A DNA stretch of 50,098 nucleotides from Elusimicrobia bacterium RIFOXYD2_FULL_34_15 (GTDB taxonomy: Bacteria > Elusimicrobiota > UBA8919), in contig MGVS01000009.1 in NCBI GenBank assembly GCA_001800605.1, positions 497 through 50,594 of the forward strand. The letters are read 5' to 3'. This document shows, one piece after another, positions 31,473 to 41,400 of the stretch. The notes under the pieces are model-generated. The model ran no database searches and was not told the origin of the DNA. It saw only the letters and a program-made list of their open reading frames with translations. Numbering within the stretch: position 1 is the stretch's first letter; each line of letters begins with the position of its first letter. The translations under genes were made by a program, and so were the position numbers.

Positions 31473-33038
31473 ATGAAAAGAATAGTTATAAGTATGTTGT
31501 TAATTGTTTTGTCTTTTTTGTATTGTGCTCTACTTTCTGCAGATGTCAAAGTTGTAAAATTTTCCGGTACTGTAACTATTTATAAAAATAGTATTTGGAA
31601 TAATGCTAATGCAGGTGATATTTTAGGACAGCAAGATAAGATAAAAACAGGTTCTGCAAGCCGTGCAGAATTATTAATGGACGGAACCAGTCGGATTTGG
31701 ATAAATGAAAATTCGGAAGTAGAAATGAATTCACTGGGTGCGGATAACATATTTAAATTAATTCTCGGTAAAATCAGAAATAGAATTAAACTTGCAAAGG
31801 GCGGAAAATATACAGTAAAGACGCCTGTTTCCGTTTGCGCAGTCCGGGGAACGGAGTTTATAGCCGATGATAAAGGTGATATGTATGTTTTAGAAGGCAA
31901 CGTGGATTATTCAAATTCAGATGGCAGCCAGCATAAAGATGTCGGAGCGGGTAATGGCAGCGGCTCAGACGGCAAAGGTGGAATATCCGAACCAAAACCT
32001 TTGACAGAAGAGCAAAAAAAATCAATTGACAATGAATGGTCTGGTTTTGATGATAGCGGTGATAAAGGATCAAATGATAATACAGAAAAGAAAGAAGAAA
32101 AGGAAGCAAAGAAAGAGATTTTAAAAAATGAATTCCAATCATTAAAACAAGAACTTATGGAAATAGTAAGTAATATAAAGAGCGATGTTGAAGTAACCAG
32201 AGAAATTACAAATGAAATAAAGGAAGCGGATTTTGCAACGGGCCGAACTTTAAAAGATATACATGGCAATCTTGTCAGGGTTGAGCAGCAGTTGTTACGT
32301 CCTGATAGCCAGACATTACAGTTTTTAAATTTTACAAAAAGGGATAGTTATGTGTACAACGGTAAATTTAAATATGACGGCACATCGGGAAACAGATTGG
32401 ATGTTCTTGAAACAAAAATAACATTTAACAAAAAATTACCGGAACAGATTACTGAATGGCCAGGATTTATTTCAAGTCAGGAAAATGATACATTTTATCC
32501 TCAGTCAATGTATGTAAAGTTTACCAACCAGACAGACAAAATAGAATTAATAGGTGAATCACGGGATGCGGGCCAATTAGATAATGACGGAAAAGTTCTT
32601 ACGGACCGTACTATTGTAACAAACGAATATATAAATGGTTGGAAATTTGATCCGAATTACGATGCATCGGATAAAGCGGTTACAGCAGATGGGGAAGATA
32701 CCGGTGATTTATGGTCAACAGCTATTTCTCCAAAAATCAAAATTGATAAAGACGGACAAACTAAATACATATATATGTTTACCGAAGCGTATGGTATTAA
32801 TAATGATGGCAAATTGCTTAAATTGGATGATTTTACATCGACATCTAAAGATCCATTTACGCTTTTAAAAGAAGTTGCCGCTGAAGGAATAATAAGTGCC
32901 CGCGAAGGTAATAGCATTAGTGCTCCAAGTTTTTTCACTAAAGGAAATATAGATCTTGTAATTACGCCCGATATAGTAGTTGCCATTGCTACAAAACTGG
33001 CATCACAGGCAGGTGAAATATCGGATTCAATAAAATAA
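31473..33038 (+). CDS. Secreted FecR-domain protein with coiled-coil and C-terminal beta region
   Basis: The 521-residue protein has a signal peptide (1-25), a FecR domain (about 27-150, with VSVCAVRGTEFIAD and YVLEGNVDYS), a Gly/Ser linker, a Lys/Glu-rich coiled coil (about 200-265) and a novel C-terminal region. From the coiled coil on, it parallels the protein at 35310 (EITNEIKEADFATGRTLKDI versus AAEEIKLAEYQNGKALIDV), so the two are paralogues. The ATG at 31473 has GGAGGTGGG upstream; the longer frame from 31452 lacks support. It probably acts at the envelope together with the following barrel genes. Confidence 0.83.
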   Translation: MKRIVISMLLIVLSFLYCALLSADVKVVKFSGTVTIYKNSIWNNANAGDILGQQDKIKTGSASRAELLMDGTSRIWINENSEVEMNSLGADNIFKLILGKIRNRIKLAKGGKYTVKTPVSVCAVRGTEFIADDKGDMYVLEGNVDYSNSDGSQHKDVGAGNGSGSDGKGGISEPKPLTEEQKKSIDNEWSGFDDSGDKGSNDNTEKKEEKEAKKEILKNEFQSLKQELMEIVSNIKSDVEVTREITNEIKEADFATGRTLKDIHGNLVRVEQQLLRPDSQTLQFLNFTKRDSYVYNGKFKYDGTSGNRLDVLETKITFNKKLPEQITEWPGFISSQENDTFYPQSMYVKFTNQTDKIELIGESRDAGQLDNDGKVLTDRTIVTNEYINGWKFDPNYDASDKAVTADGEDTGDLWSTAISPKIKIDKDGQTKYIYMFTEAYGINNDGKLLKLDDFTSTSKDPFTLLKEVAAEGIISAREGNSISAPSFFTKGNIDLVITPDIVVAIATKLASQAGEISDSIK

Positions 33039-33056
33039 TAAAAATAAAAAAAGAGC

Positions 33057-33085
33057 TTGACAAATTTTCAAAATTTTTGTATAAA
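33057..33085 (+). promoter_or_regulatory. Promoter of gene 33124
   Basis: TTGACA (33057-33062), 17-base spacer, TATAAA (33080-33085). Unlike the neighbouring promoters, no TGTG-N7-TCAC site is visible upstream. Confidence 0.75.
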
Positions 33086-33123
33086 AGTACCAGTTGTAAA
33101 ATTTTAGTGAAAGCGAATAAACA

Positions 33124-33876
33124 GTGAAAAAAATTTCAAAATTTTTAGCAACAGTATTATTAATAATTTCTTTTCAGCTAAGTTATTTAACTGCAGAAGA
33201 TTTTATAAATACATCACTTGGACAGGAACTGCTAAACCTTGGTTTAAAGTTCCTTGATAATCCGGGCGATTTTTTCTTTAATGTTCATGCTAATAACGAA
33301 GATTTCTCTCCTGTATACGCCGATAAAAATGGATCGATAAGATTTAATTTCTTGCCGGCATTCCTCCCTTTTACCTGGGCTAATATTAATGTTAAAGCAA
33401 AACTTTTTAATGAACAGGAGATTTTACCTCAGATTGATTTAGTTGGTCAATACGGTGATATGCTAGCGTTGCGTTTCATATCAGGAGATGTTGAGCCAAG
33501 TTTTAATGATTATTCGGGCGGTATTGTGTTTTCAAAATCAGCAACGGATGAAACTAAGCTATACGGCGGAGTAAAATATTCAAATGTTGCAATGAACGTC
33601 AAACTATCTTCCTCATCTGTTATAGAATTTGGCGATTTCAGGGTATCGGAACTGAATTTTAAAGTGAATGATATATTTGTATTTACCGGTTTAGTCCATC
33701 AAAAAGATATAAACAAACCATCGAGGTTATCTGTTCAAATGGGATATGGTTTTGAATATAAAAAAATAGTTTCAAGAATAATGGTTTCTAAAAAACATAT
33801 GGATCTTGGGATGGATATTTATCCTGAAGGATTATTTGTGATTCATCCATTCTTGTCTTATCACTGGAATTTCTAA
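33124..33876 (+). CDS. Exported hypothetical protein, probably beta-rich
   Basis: I do not recognise this 250-residue protein. It starts at a GTG, has a signal peptide (1-25, FLATVLLIISFQLSYLTAE), and then shows alternating amphipathic beta strands (AFLPFTWANINVKAKLF, GGVKYSNVAMNVKLSSS, RLSVQMGYGFEYKK) ending FLSYHWNF with a terminal Phe. That pattern suggests a small outer-membrane barrel or a barrel-like lipocalin fold. There is no Shine-Dalgarno at the GTG. It has its own promoter but only one base separates it from the larger barrel gene downstream, so they are co-transcribed. Confidence 0.72.
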   Translation: MKKISKFLATVLLIISFQLSYLTAEDFINTSLGQELLNLGLKFLDNPGDFFFNVHANNEDFSPVYADKNGSIRFNFLPAFLPFTWANINVKAKLFNEQEILPQIDLVGQYGDMLALRFISGDVEPSFNDYSGGIVFSKSATDETKLYGGVKYSNVAMNVKLSSSSVIEFGDFRVSELNFKVNDIFVFTGLVHQKDINKPSRLSVQMGYGFEYKKIVSRIMVSKKHMDLGMDIYPEGLFVIHPFLSYHWNF

Positions 33877-33877
33877 A

Positions 33878-35101
33878 ATGAAAAAAATAGAAAAGTTATT
33901 TTTACCATTTATTGTTTTATTGGTTTCGGTTACTTCCTTATCATTAGCTGAAGTAAAAGTTGCTCCGTATTACTCGCTTCAATTTACCGAGGGTGCTTTT
34001 GTCCCTAATATTGGTGAATGGAACTTTTCTATTAATTTATTAAGTGATCTAGGCGTTATAGTAAAACCTCAGGATAGCAAACATTCTTTTGTAGGTTTTT
34101 ATGAATTAAAATATCTCGGTCCGGGACTTAGAAGTCAGGAAGGTGAAAAATTCACGGACAGGGCAATGGATCATATGTTGGTATTAAGGCATACATTTAA
34201 CATATCAGAAGATTATTTTTTGAAAAGTCAAATAGACTACATGAAAGAATATAAAAGAACAGGTACAAATGAAGTTTGGGGAACCGGACTTTATGATCTT
34301 GAACGTACAGGCGGATTGATTTCTTTCGGCAGAAGATTTTCGGATATATTGTCAGTTGCAATCACCGAACAATATCACTTCATGGATTTTCCGAATTATA
34401 CCGATTTATTTGCAGAATTTCAAGCTGGCGGTGCGAACCTTGAAAGTTCGACAGGAAAGCAAAATCATAAATTATATCAGACGGGCTTGACGGTTGATTA
34501 TTATGCAAACCGGTTTTCCTTTGATATCACTTCGCAAAACTATATCAAACAGAAAGTTGCGGTTGAATCAGTACAGCCTGACGGAACCTATTATAGTTCA
34601 GACCTCCAAAAAGATACGATTTTAACTTTTGCTGATGGATACAAACAAAAATTATTTGAAGAAAAAGTTGCTATAGAACCGACTATTGCGTATAAAATTA
34701 AAGGTTCAAACCAGAATTTTCTTTTCTTTAAAACGGTTGGATCTACCGAAACGCCAACTTATTTTGAAGATTACTATAGTTATAATGGACTTAATTTTTC
34801 AATTCCTGTTGCGTTTATGATTGGAGAGCAATGGGAAGTTTCTGCAAATCCTCAGTTTGATATTAAAACCTATGCAAAAAGACCACCGCGAAACGGAGAC
34901 GGTGATTATGATATTGGCCAGAAACAGAAAAATAATATGTTCATCTTAAGCTCAGGTTTTACTTTCAAACCAAACGTTGTTACACGTACAACGCTTTTCT
35001 ATGTTTTTCAAGTACAGTCCTCAAATGTAAAATTTGAAAAATACCTGCCATATAATTACTCAGCAAATTTCTTTGGAATAAAATTCGAATATTCATACTA
35101 A
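33878..35101 (+). CDS. Outer-membrane beta-barrel protein (paralogue of 36990)
   Basis: The 407-residue protein has a signal peptide (1-24, ending SLA-E) and many amphipathic strands, ending FGIKFEYSY with a C-terminal aromatic residue. Segments shared with the protein at 36990 include GTGLYDLERTGG versus GEGLFDYNRLAAG and DFPNYTDLFAEFQ versus SYPNYASLITTFQ, so they are paralogues. It follows the FecR/33124 genes. The repeated pairing of FecR with this barrel family suggests a functional link, perhaps FecR protein transport or anchoring. The family is otherwise unrecognised. Confidence 0.75.
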   Translation: MKKIEKLFLPFIVLLVSVTSLSLAEVKVAPYYSLQFTEGAFVPNIGEWNFSINLLSDLGVIVKPQDSKHSFVGFYELKYLGPGLRSQEGEKFTDRAMDHMLVLRHTFNISEDYFLKSQIDYMKEYKRTGTNEVWGTGLYDLERTGGLISFGRRFSDILSVAITEQYHFMDFPNYTDLFAEFQAGGANLESSTGKQNHKLYQTGLTVDYYANRFSFDITSQNYIKQKVAVESVQPDGTYYSSDLQKDTILTFADGYKQKLFEEKVAIEPTIAYKIKGSNQNFLFFKTVGSTETPTYFEDYYSYNGLNFSIPVAFMIGEQWEVSANPQFDIKTYAKRPPRNGDGDYDIGQKQKNNMFILSSGFTFKPNVVTRTTLFYVFQVQSSNVKFEKYLPYNYSANFFGIKFEYSY

Positions 35102-35136
35102 ATAAAAATTTCTTACAACGTAATTATAAGTTAGAA

Positions 35137-35152
35137 TGTGCAAAAAATCACA
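35137..35152 (+). promoter_or_regulatory. CRP-like palindrome upstream of FecR gene 35310
   Basis: TGTGC-AAAAAA-TCACA matches TGTGA-N6-TCACA in 9 of 10 arm positions. Its centre is about 86 bases before the -35 at 35231. The same distance occurs at 38256. Confidence 0.5.
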
Positions 35153-35230
35153 AAAGTTTTTCTGTTAGTTGTTTTCTGACGGAAGATTACGGACAGTTGT
35201 GTTTTTATTTGTGTTATTTAAAATAAATCC

Positions 35231-35259
35231 TTGACAAAATATTATATTACCGTTATACT
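35231..35259 (+). promoter_or_regulatory. Promoter of FecR gene 35310
   Basis: TTGACA (35231-35236), 17-base spacer, TATACT (35254-35259). Leader of about 45 bases with GGAGG at 35301. Confidence 0.8.
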
Positions 35260-35309
35260 TAATTATGGGTTGTGAACTTTTCGAAAAATTTAATAAAGAC
35301 GGAGGTTTT

Positions 35310-36824
35310 ATGAAAAAAATAATTACTAATCTATTTTATTTTCTCTTTTTACTTACGTTATCTTATTCGGCAGTAACTATTGATTCTACGATTGGTGACG
35401 TTAAAGTAAATGGTAATACCGCGGTTATCGGCCAAAAGCTCAATTTAAATGACTTGATAAAAACATCCATTCGCTCAACTGCAATATTATCAGTAAATGG
35501 TCACAGGGTTACAGTAGCCCAGAGAACTGAAGCGCTTATAGCAGATCTTACAGACGAGACTTCTTTGTTAAAAGTCCTTATGGGCAGAATCCGTGCTGTA
35601 GTAATGAAACTGAAAATCAAGCAAAAGTTTGAAATAAAAACTCCTACAGCGATATGTGCAGTAAGAGGAACAGACTTTGCCGTTGAAATCGGAGAAGATT
35701 TAAATACCCGGCTTGAAGTTTATGAAGGCATTGTTGCAGCTAAAGAAGAAACAACAGGAAGTGAAGTTTTCGTAAATCCCGGAGAATTTACAACTATTCA
35801 AAAGGGTGAGGCGCCTAAAGAACCGCAGAAACTTGAATCAGAAAAAAAAGAAGAAAAAGCGGAAGATAAAAAGGATGAGTTTAAATCAGAAGCACAACGC
35901 GAAATATTTATGGAAATTTCAAGAGATTCTGTTATGGGGCGGGCAGCGGAAGAGATAAAGCTTGCAGAATATCAGAACGGGAAAGCGTTAATAGATGTAT
36001 ATGGAAAAAGAGTTCGCTTGGAAGAGTATATATACAGGCCGCCTGAAGACAAAAAACAATTTAAATATGTTGTATTAAATGAAAGGGAAAACCGTTTTGA
36101 TTTCGGCAAAATACTTTTTACATTTAATAAAGAACTGCCGATAAATCTAAATGATGTTACTAAAAATATGTTTCACAGTGATGGTTCAACAGCTCCGGGG
36201 TGGTATTTAACAAATCTCGATTCTGTAATGTCAAATACCTATGATAAAATTCTCGAAGAAGCATCAGACGGCAAAATGGTCGCAAATGATTCTGCTGATC
36301 CGACAGAATGGAATTTGTTTTTTTCTAAATATAAATTCTATATAGGCAATACGGACTCAACAGCTAATTCCGGTAAAGGCAAATTAATGTGGCAGTTTGC
36401 AGACACCGGGGATAATATACCTCAAAAAAGCGAATTTACATATTTACCGGGAACTCAGAATGAAAGTCATACTGATCCTGCTTCGACCACTGTCAGTTTA
36501 ATGCCCGAAGGAACAAATATTTTTCATTTTGCCTACAAGGATGTTTATGCAGATAATTCATGGGTGGAAAAACATAATTATATTATAAATGATGACGGAA
36601 AGACACAGCAATTCTCGGATATAGTTGATTCCGAGAATGTATCTTCCGAAAAAATTAAAGAAAAAATATTAACGCTGAATTTTCAAAATGTTTATACTTC
36701 GTCACTTTTTACGGATCAAAACAGCGTTGATGATGGTCTGGGAAAGAGGATTGATTTAATATTTTCATCAAAACTATTATCAGATTCAGGAATATTGTCA
36801 TTACCTAATTCTTTAAATCAATAA
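35310..36824 (+). CDS. Secreted FecR-domain protein (paralogue of 31473)
   Basis: The 504-residue protein has a signal peptide (1-19), a FecR domain (about 22-145, with TAICAVRGTDFAVE and LEVYEGIVAAKEE), a Lys/Glu linker (about 165-195), a helical segment and a C-terminal domain parallel to that of the 31473 protein (FNKELPINLNDVT versus FNKKLPEQITEWP). GGAGG is 4 bases before the ATG at 35310; the longer frame from 35265 would begin at the transcription start. It is followed by a barrel paralogue, repeating the arrangement upstream, which points to segmental duplication. Confidence 0.85.
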   Translation: MKKIITNLFYFLFLLTLSYSAVTIDSTIGDVKVNGNTAVIGQKLNLNDLIKTSIRSTAILSVNGHRVTVAQRTEALIADLTDETSLLKVLMGRIRAVVMKLKIKQKFEIKTPTAICAVRGTDFAVEIGEDLNTRLEVYEGIVAAKEETTGSEVFVNPGEFTTIQKGEAPKEPQKLESEKKEEKAEDKKDEFKSEAQREIFMEISRDSVMGRAAEEIKLAEYQNGKALIDVYGKRVRLEEYIYRPPEDKKQFKYVVLNERENRFDFGKILFTFNKELPINLNDVTKNMFHSDGSTAPGWYLTNLDSVMSNTYDKILEEASDGKMVANDSADPTEWNLFFSKYKFYIGNTDSTANSGKGKLMWQFADTGDNIPQKSEFTYLPGTQNESHTDPASTTVSLMPEGTNIFHFAYKDVYADNSWVEKHNYIINDDGKTQQFSDIVDSENVSSEKIKEKILTLNFQNVYTSSLFTDQNSVDDGLGKRIDLIFSSKLLSDSGILSLPNSLNQ

Positions 36825-36855
36825 ATAAAAATGAGTTATTGAATCAATTAGGTAT

Positions 36856-36960
36856 GTGCGATTGTGGGATAGCGGGGTAGTGCGATAGAATTATTATATT
36901 GGAGTAATAGGTTTTATTAAATAATACAATGCACAATCTCACTATCGGACTATTGCACTA
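36856..36960. repeat. 105-bp gene-less inverted repeat related to the S23 cassette ends
   Basis: The left arm holds GTGCGATTGTGGGATAGCGG and TAGTGCGATAG. The right arm, read in reverse complement, holds CATAGTGCAATAG and GATAGTGAGATTGTGC. About 40 AT-rich bases lie between. The left arm is nearly the same as 27865-27892. It looks like a non-autonomous relative of the S23 cassette. Confidence 0.65.
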
Positions 36961-36989
36961 TGAACTTTGTTTTATTGGGGGTTTTTATT

Positions 36990-38210
36990 ATGTTGAAGTA
37001 TCGAAATATTTTTTTACTAACCGGATTTCTACTAATCATTAATCATTTACAACTTAACGCTGAATTAAAGGTTACACCGGTAGCTAATCTTTCACTTTTA
37101 GGCGGTCAGTATTTTCTTGAAGGTGAAAAAGATTCTTTTGCCGGCAATGCAGATGTTTTCTTCTCTCCGGTAATTAGTTTTTCAGAAAAAACAGCATTAC
37201 TTCCTATTTATCAGGGCCTTTACTCAAATACAAAAGATGTAAAAGAATTGGTCGGAGGCGGTACTTTAACCAGAAAAGTATTGGATAATTCACTTACATT
37301 AAAGGGTACACATAAAATTTCGGATACTTTAAAAGTAAAAGCAAAAGTGGGTTATAAAATAGAATATCTGCAGGAAACAAAAGATGAAAAGTTAGGTGAA
37401 GGACTTTTCGATTATAATAGGCTCGCAGCCGGAATTGAAGGTGAAAAATTGTTAAATAATAATTGGAATATCCGTTCAGGATACGATTTTTACATAATGA
37501 GCTATCCCAATTATGCATCTCTGATAACAACCTTTCAAACATCAATTGATACTGCAACGTATACCGAAATTTCAAAAAATGCAGGCAAAAATGTACTTGA
37601 CTATTCTACGCATGAATTATTTATTGAGGCGGTTCACGGTTTTTCAGAAAAACTTACAGGAAAAGTAAGTTACGATATAGCTTATAAAGGTTTTGAAGAT
37701 CAGGCGATTGTTAACAGCGACGGGAGTTTTTCTTCAAGCAAGAGAACGGACTTAGTACACTTACTTTCAATTGGTATTTATCAGAAACTGGAAAAAGTAT
37801 CATTGAATATTATAAACTCAGTACAATATTATGACTCAAATCAAAATTCTTTTGATGCAAATAGGACTCAGTATAATGCCAATTACTATGATTTCTTTCA
37901 AAATGATGTTATGCCGTCTTTGGTATTTGAATTGTCAAAAGGTTTTAACATTAATCTATGGTGGGATATCGCTTATAGGCAATATACAGAACGTCCTGCT
38001 CAGGATGTTGAAGGGAATTACAAAACATCCGAAATATCACAAATCACAAATACAACCGGTGTATCTGTAATTGTACCGGTATACAAATCATTTGCAGTAA
38101 AAGTTGCCGGCAACTACAGGGATTCTTCATCCAATAATAAATACGAAGCTAACTACAGGTATAATTATAATACATCAAACTATTTTGCAGGTATAAACTG
38201 GGAATATTAG
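36990..38210 (+). CDS. Outer-membrane beta-barrel protein (paralogue of 33878)
   Basis: The 406-residue protein has a signal peptide (1-24, FLLTGFLLIINHLQLNA-E) and repeated amphipathic strands, ending YFAGINWEY with a terminal aromatic residue. It shares sequence with the 33878 protein along most of its length. The ATG at 36990 has GGGGG 7-8 bases upstream; an upstream ATG at 36960 lies in repeat DNA and would put ten extra residues before the signal peptide. Its separation from the FecR gene is filled by the 105-bp repeat, so expression may rely on read-through. Confidence 0.77.
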   Translation: MLKYRNIFLLTGFLLIINHLQLNAELKVTPVANLSLLGGQYFLEGEKDSFAGNADVFFSPVISFSEKTALLPIYQGLYSNTKDVKELVGGGTLTRKVLDNSLTLKGTHKISDTLKVKAKVGYKIEYLQETKDEKLGEGLFDYNRLAAGIEGEKLLNNNWNIRSGYDFYIMSYPNYASLITTFQTSIDTATYTEISKNAGKNVLDYSTHELFIEAVHGFSEKLTGKVSYDIAYKGFEDQAIVNSDGSFSSSKRTDLVHLLSIGIYQKLEKVSLNIINSVQYYDSNQNSFDANRTQYNANYYDFFQNDVMPSLVFELSKGFNINLWWDIAYRQYTERPAQDVEGNYKTSEISQITNTTGVSVIVPVYKSFAVKVAGNYRDSSSNNKYEANYRYNYNTSNYFAGINWEY

Positions 38211-38215
38211 ACGAT

Positions 38216-38250
38216 CAGTTCTCAGAATACAGTAAACAGTACACAGCTTA
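38216..38250. repeat. CAGAATACAGTA-ACAGTACACAG repeat
   Basis: CAGAATACAGTAAACAGTAC followed by ACAGCTTAAG parallels the 19530-19570 repeat. It directly follows the barrel gene and precedes the CRP-like site. Confidence 0.6.
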
Positions 38251-38255
38251 AGATA

Positions 38256-38271
38256 TGTGGAAAAAATCACA
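38256..38271 (+). promoter_or_regulatory. CRP-like palindrome upstream of the giant gene
   Basis: TGTGG-AAAAAA-TCACA matches TGTGA-N6-TCACA in 9 of 10 arm positions. Its centre is about 86 bases before the -35 at 38349, the same spacing as at 35137. Confidence 0.5.
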
Positions 38272-38348
38272 AAAATTGAAAAAATATTATTTACCGTCAA
38301 TCGAATTTAATTTCAGTTTATAAATGAAAGAAGTTTAATAGAAACCAC

Positions 38349-38377
38349 TTGACAGATTAGAGAATATTCATTATAAA
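38349..38377 (+). promoter_or_regulatory. Promoter of the giant Ig-like gene
   Basis: TTGACA (38349-38354), 17-base spacer, TATAAA (38372-38377). The leader is about 50 bases and contains GGAGG at 38426-38430. Confidence 0.8.
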
Positions 38378-38435
38378 TTATATTGGTTGTGCTTAAAAGT
38401 AAAAATATTCTTTTATTGTTTTATTGGAGGTATTT

Positions 38436-41400
38436 ATGTTTAAAAAGTATTCTGGGTTTATTGCATTCGTTTTAGTTTGTTCATTGTCTTTGATTCAATG
38501 TCTGTATTCGATAAGTCTTACCGTAGATACCGGGACAGACGGGGCAATGGTTGCTGCGATGAATTTTGTAAATAACCAGCCTTCAAACAACTCTGTTTTT
38601 GGAGTAACCGGTGCTGACGGTAAAGTAATATTATCCATACAGCCAAATACTAATTATATAGTACACGCAACAAAACAGGGATTTGCGCCAACTCTTAGGG
38701 ACCAGATGTTCTCGCAAAAAGCAGTTCCCGTAACTACGTCTATAGATAAAACCATTTCTTTAATGCTTACATCTATGGGTGCAAGCCCAAATGTAGGTAA
38801 AATAAAAGTAGGGCTTGTAAATGTTTCAACCGGTGCCGCAATTATGGGAGATGTCAGGAATATTACAACCAGTGAATCGGCAGCTTTTGTTTTGGCTTAT
38901 CTTGACAGCTCACTAAGTTATAGTGCTACTAACTATATCTATATAAATAACGTACCTCCTGCAGATGCAAATAAATATGTAATAAACATTTTTTCTCCAA
39001 AAGATAATAAGAATCTAAATAAACAAATATCAAATGTTATTGCTGCAGGTGGAGAAGCTACAGTACTTATGGATTTTGATAACCGTGAAGCAATGGCTGC
39101 TCAGACACAGGATTCCGGAATTACTCCAGAGGGTAATCTTGCTTTTGAAGGAGTGGTTGTTGATACATTCAGCGTTGGAATCCCGGATTTCAATGTAAGA
39201 TTAGAAGGAAGGGCAGCAGGGGCAGGCTCACCGGATTGTCAATTTCAGACACAGACGGATACTAACGGAAGGTTTACTTTCTATAATGTTCCTGTGAATA
39301 AATATTACGAAATAAATATTAACGGTTTTGGTTATTCAGGAGTATTTGATTTTCCAAGACCAATGCAGCAGCAACAGCAACAGCAGGGTCCGATTACTCC
39401 TCCCATAGTTGGTTATGAATATGACGGTACACACAAAATAGTGGTGCCGTATGATCCATATCCCCCGGACGGAATACCGGGTCCGGGTTACCAGTATAAT
39501 TATGGTAATTCACATTCAAAATATGAACTTACAAAAATAAATGGCCGTTTGGATGGCAAGGTTGCAATAGGCGGAGTTCTTCTACCATTTGCTGAAGTTA
39601 TGATATTTAGTGACGGTGATAGATGGCAAGGTTACGATATGTACGCTTCTACAACAGATAATTTTGGAAAATCTTCTCAGACAAACGCCCGCACACGAAC
39701 CGGGAGTGACGGAGCATTCAATTTGGTTGGGGTATCTCCGGGGAATCTAACTATATCTATCAATTCAGACCTGATAGGAACGCAGTATATGTATAATTTT
39801 AATGGTGACTGGAATGCCAAAGATATGAATAACGAAGGCGTTCGCGGTGGTGATGATAAGAGGGTGGTAGTTTCTACGGAAGCACCGGCAGACGTAAATC
39901 AAGCGTTATGGTCTGTTTATAGTTCAACAGGAGGCAGGTTACCGGCAGTATCATATCCAAATCCAATATTAATAAATATTCAAACTGAAGGTGAGGCAAC
40001 ATGTACAATCAGGGGTGCGATAAAATTTCTTGATGACACGGTTATTACTGAGGCAAATCCGCTTGTTGTTATTGCAAGAGAACAGTTTTCTGGCGATTGG
40101 TTCAATCATAAATCAAAATCGAAATTTACCGCAATTGCAGGAACTTTTGCAAAAGGCAGTACTACTGCATATGAAATTAATGTAGCTTCGGGAGCTCAAT
40201 ATTTTATAGATATAAAATCTGAATATTTGGGTATTGTTAATAGAATGGATTCGCAGGCAGATTTTACAAAAGTAGCATCCGGCGAAAAAGTTTTTGATTT
40301 TGCATTATCGCCTGCTGGAAAAATAAAAGGTGTTGTTAGAATGCCTGACGGTACTATTTTCAAACCGATTTTTACTAATTTCCAAACACAAGGCAGAAGT
40401 ATTCGCTTAGAGGCACGTTCTAATAGCAGCGGTGGCGGAGGAGAAATACAAGAGTCAGGTACTTTTGAATTACCCGGTCTGATTTCCGGATTATATGATG
40501 TTACAATTTGGGGTAATGGTCCAGCATATTACTGGCCAAGGACCATTACTATAAAAGATGTTATGGTATCTGCAAACAAGGATACATATATAGAGATACC
40601 TCTTCCTAGTGCCGTGAAATGTGAAGCAATAGCACCTTCCATGCCGGCCATGCCGGTCGGGACAACAGGTTATTATAGTATTGCAGGATTTCCTTCAGAT
40701 TTGGTTTTAACAGGTAAAAAATTGGATATGTTAATGGACTCAGATTCTGATACACCGGTTTCATTCCAGTATAGAATCTCTTCAACAACCGGCCAAGGTG
40801 CATGGCAACCAACACTTGCTGTTCCTGGAAGATATAATTTATATCTAATAAAATATGAGATGTTTGGTAGTCCGGATCAACCGCAACCTACTCAATTCGA
40901 AATTGAACAGGGTAGGCCGATGACATCGAATCACCAGACTATCACAGTTATTTCACAAGCAAGAAATGTCGAAATAAAATATGATCCGCTTACGCCAAAT
41001 GCTACTACGTTTATACCTTTTGAAGGTGCTGTAACCGGTAAAGGTAAAATTACCGGTACAATAAAAGGAAAGAATATATTTACAGCAGCTGATTACGAAA
41101 AAATTCAAAAAGAAGGCAAAAATACAGCTCTAAAATATATACCAACTATAATGCTTTATGATGTTTCCGGTAATTGGCGCGGTTTTTCCGGTGCAAGACC
41201 AAGCTCTGATATGGGAAGCATTACTCCTTGGATGGATTTTTTCATGAATCCAAATGAAAAAACCAAGGAAGCATTAGCAACTTCTCCTGGAAATTATTAT
41301 ATTGATATGTTGCCTCCGGGAGAATATATATTAATTGCTGAAACACCGAATTATCCTCCGTTTATGAAGCAAGTCGTTGTATATTCAACCGCAACTACAA

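Noticed and set aside
31580-32269. Antisense open frames opposite the FecR gene
   Set aside because: Compositional shadows of Lys/Glu- and Gly/Ser-rich coding sequence with no start signals.
36960-36989. Earlier ATG start for the barrel gene at 36990
   Set aside because: It lies in the repeat arm, would add ten residues ahead of the signal peptide, and the ATG at 36990 has its own GGGGG ribosome binding site.
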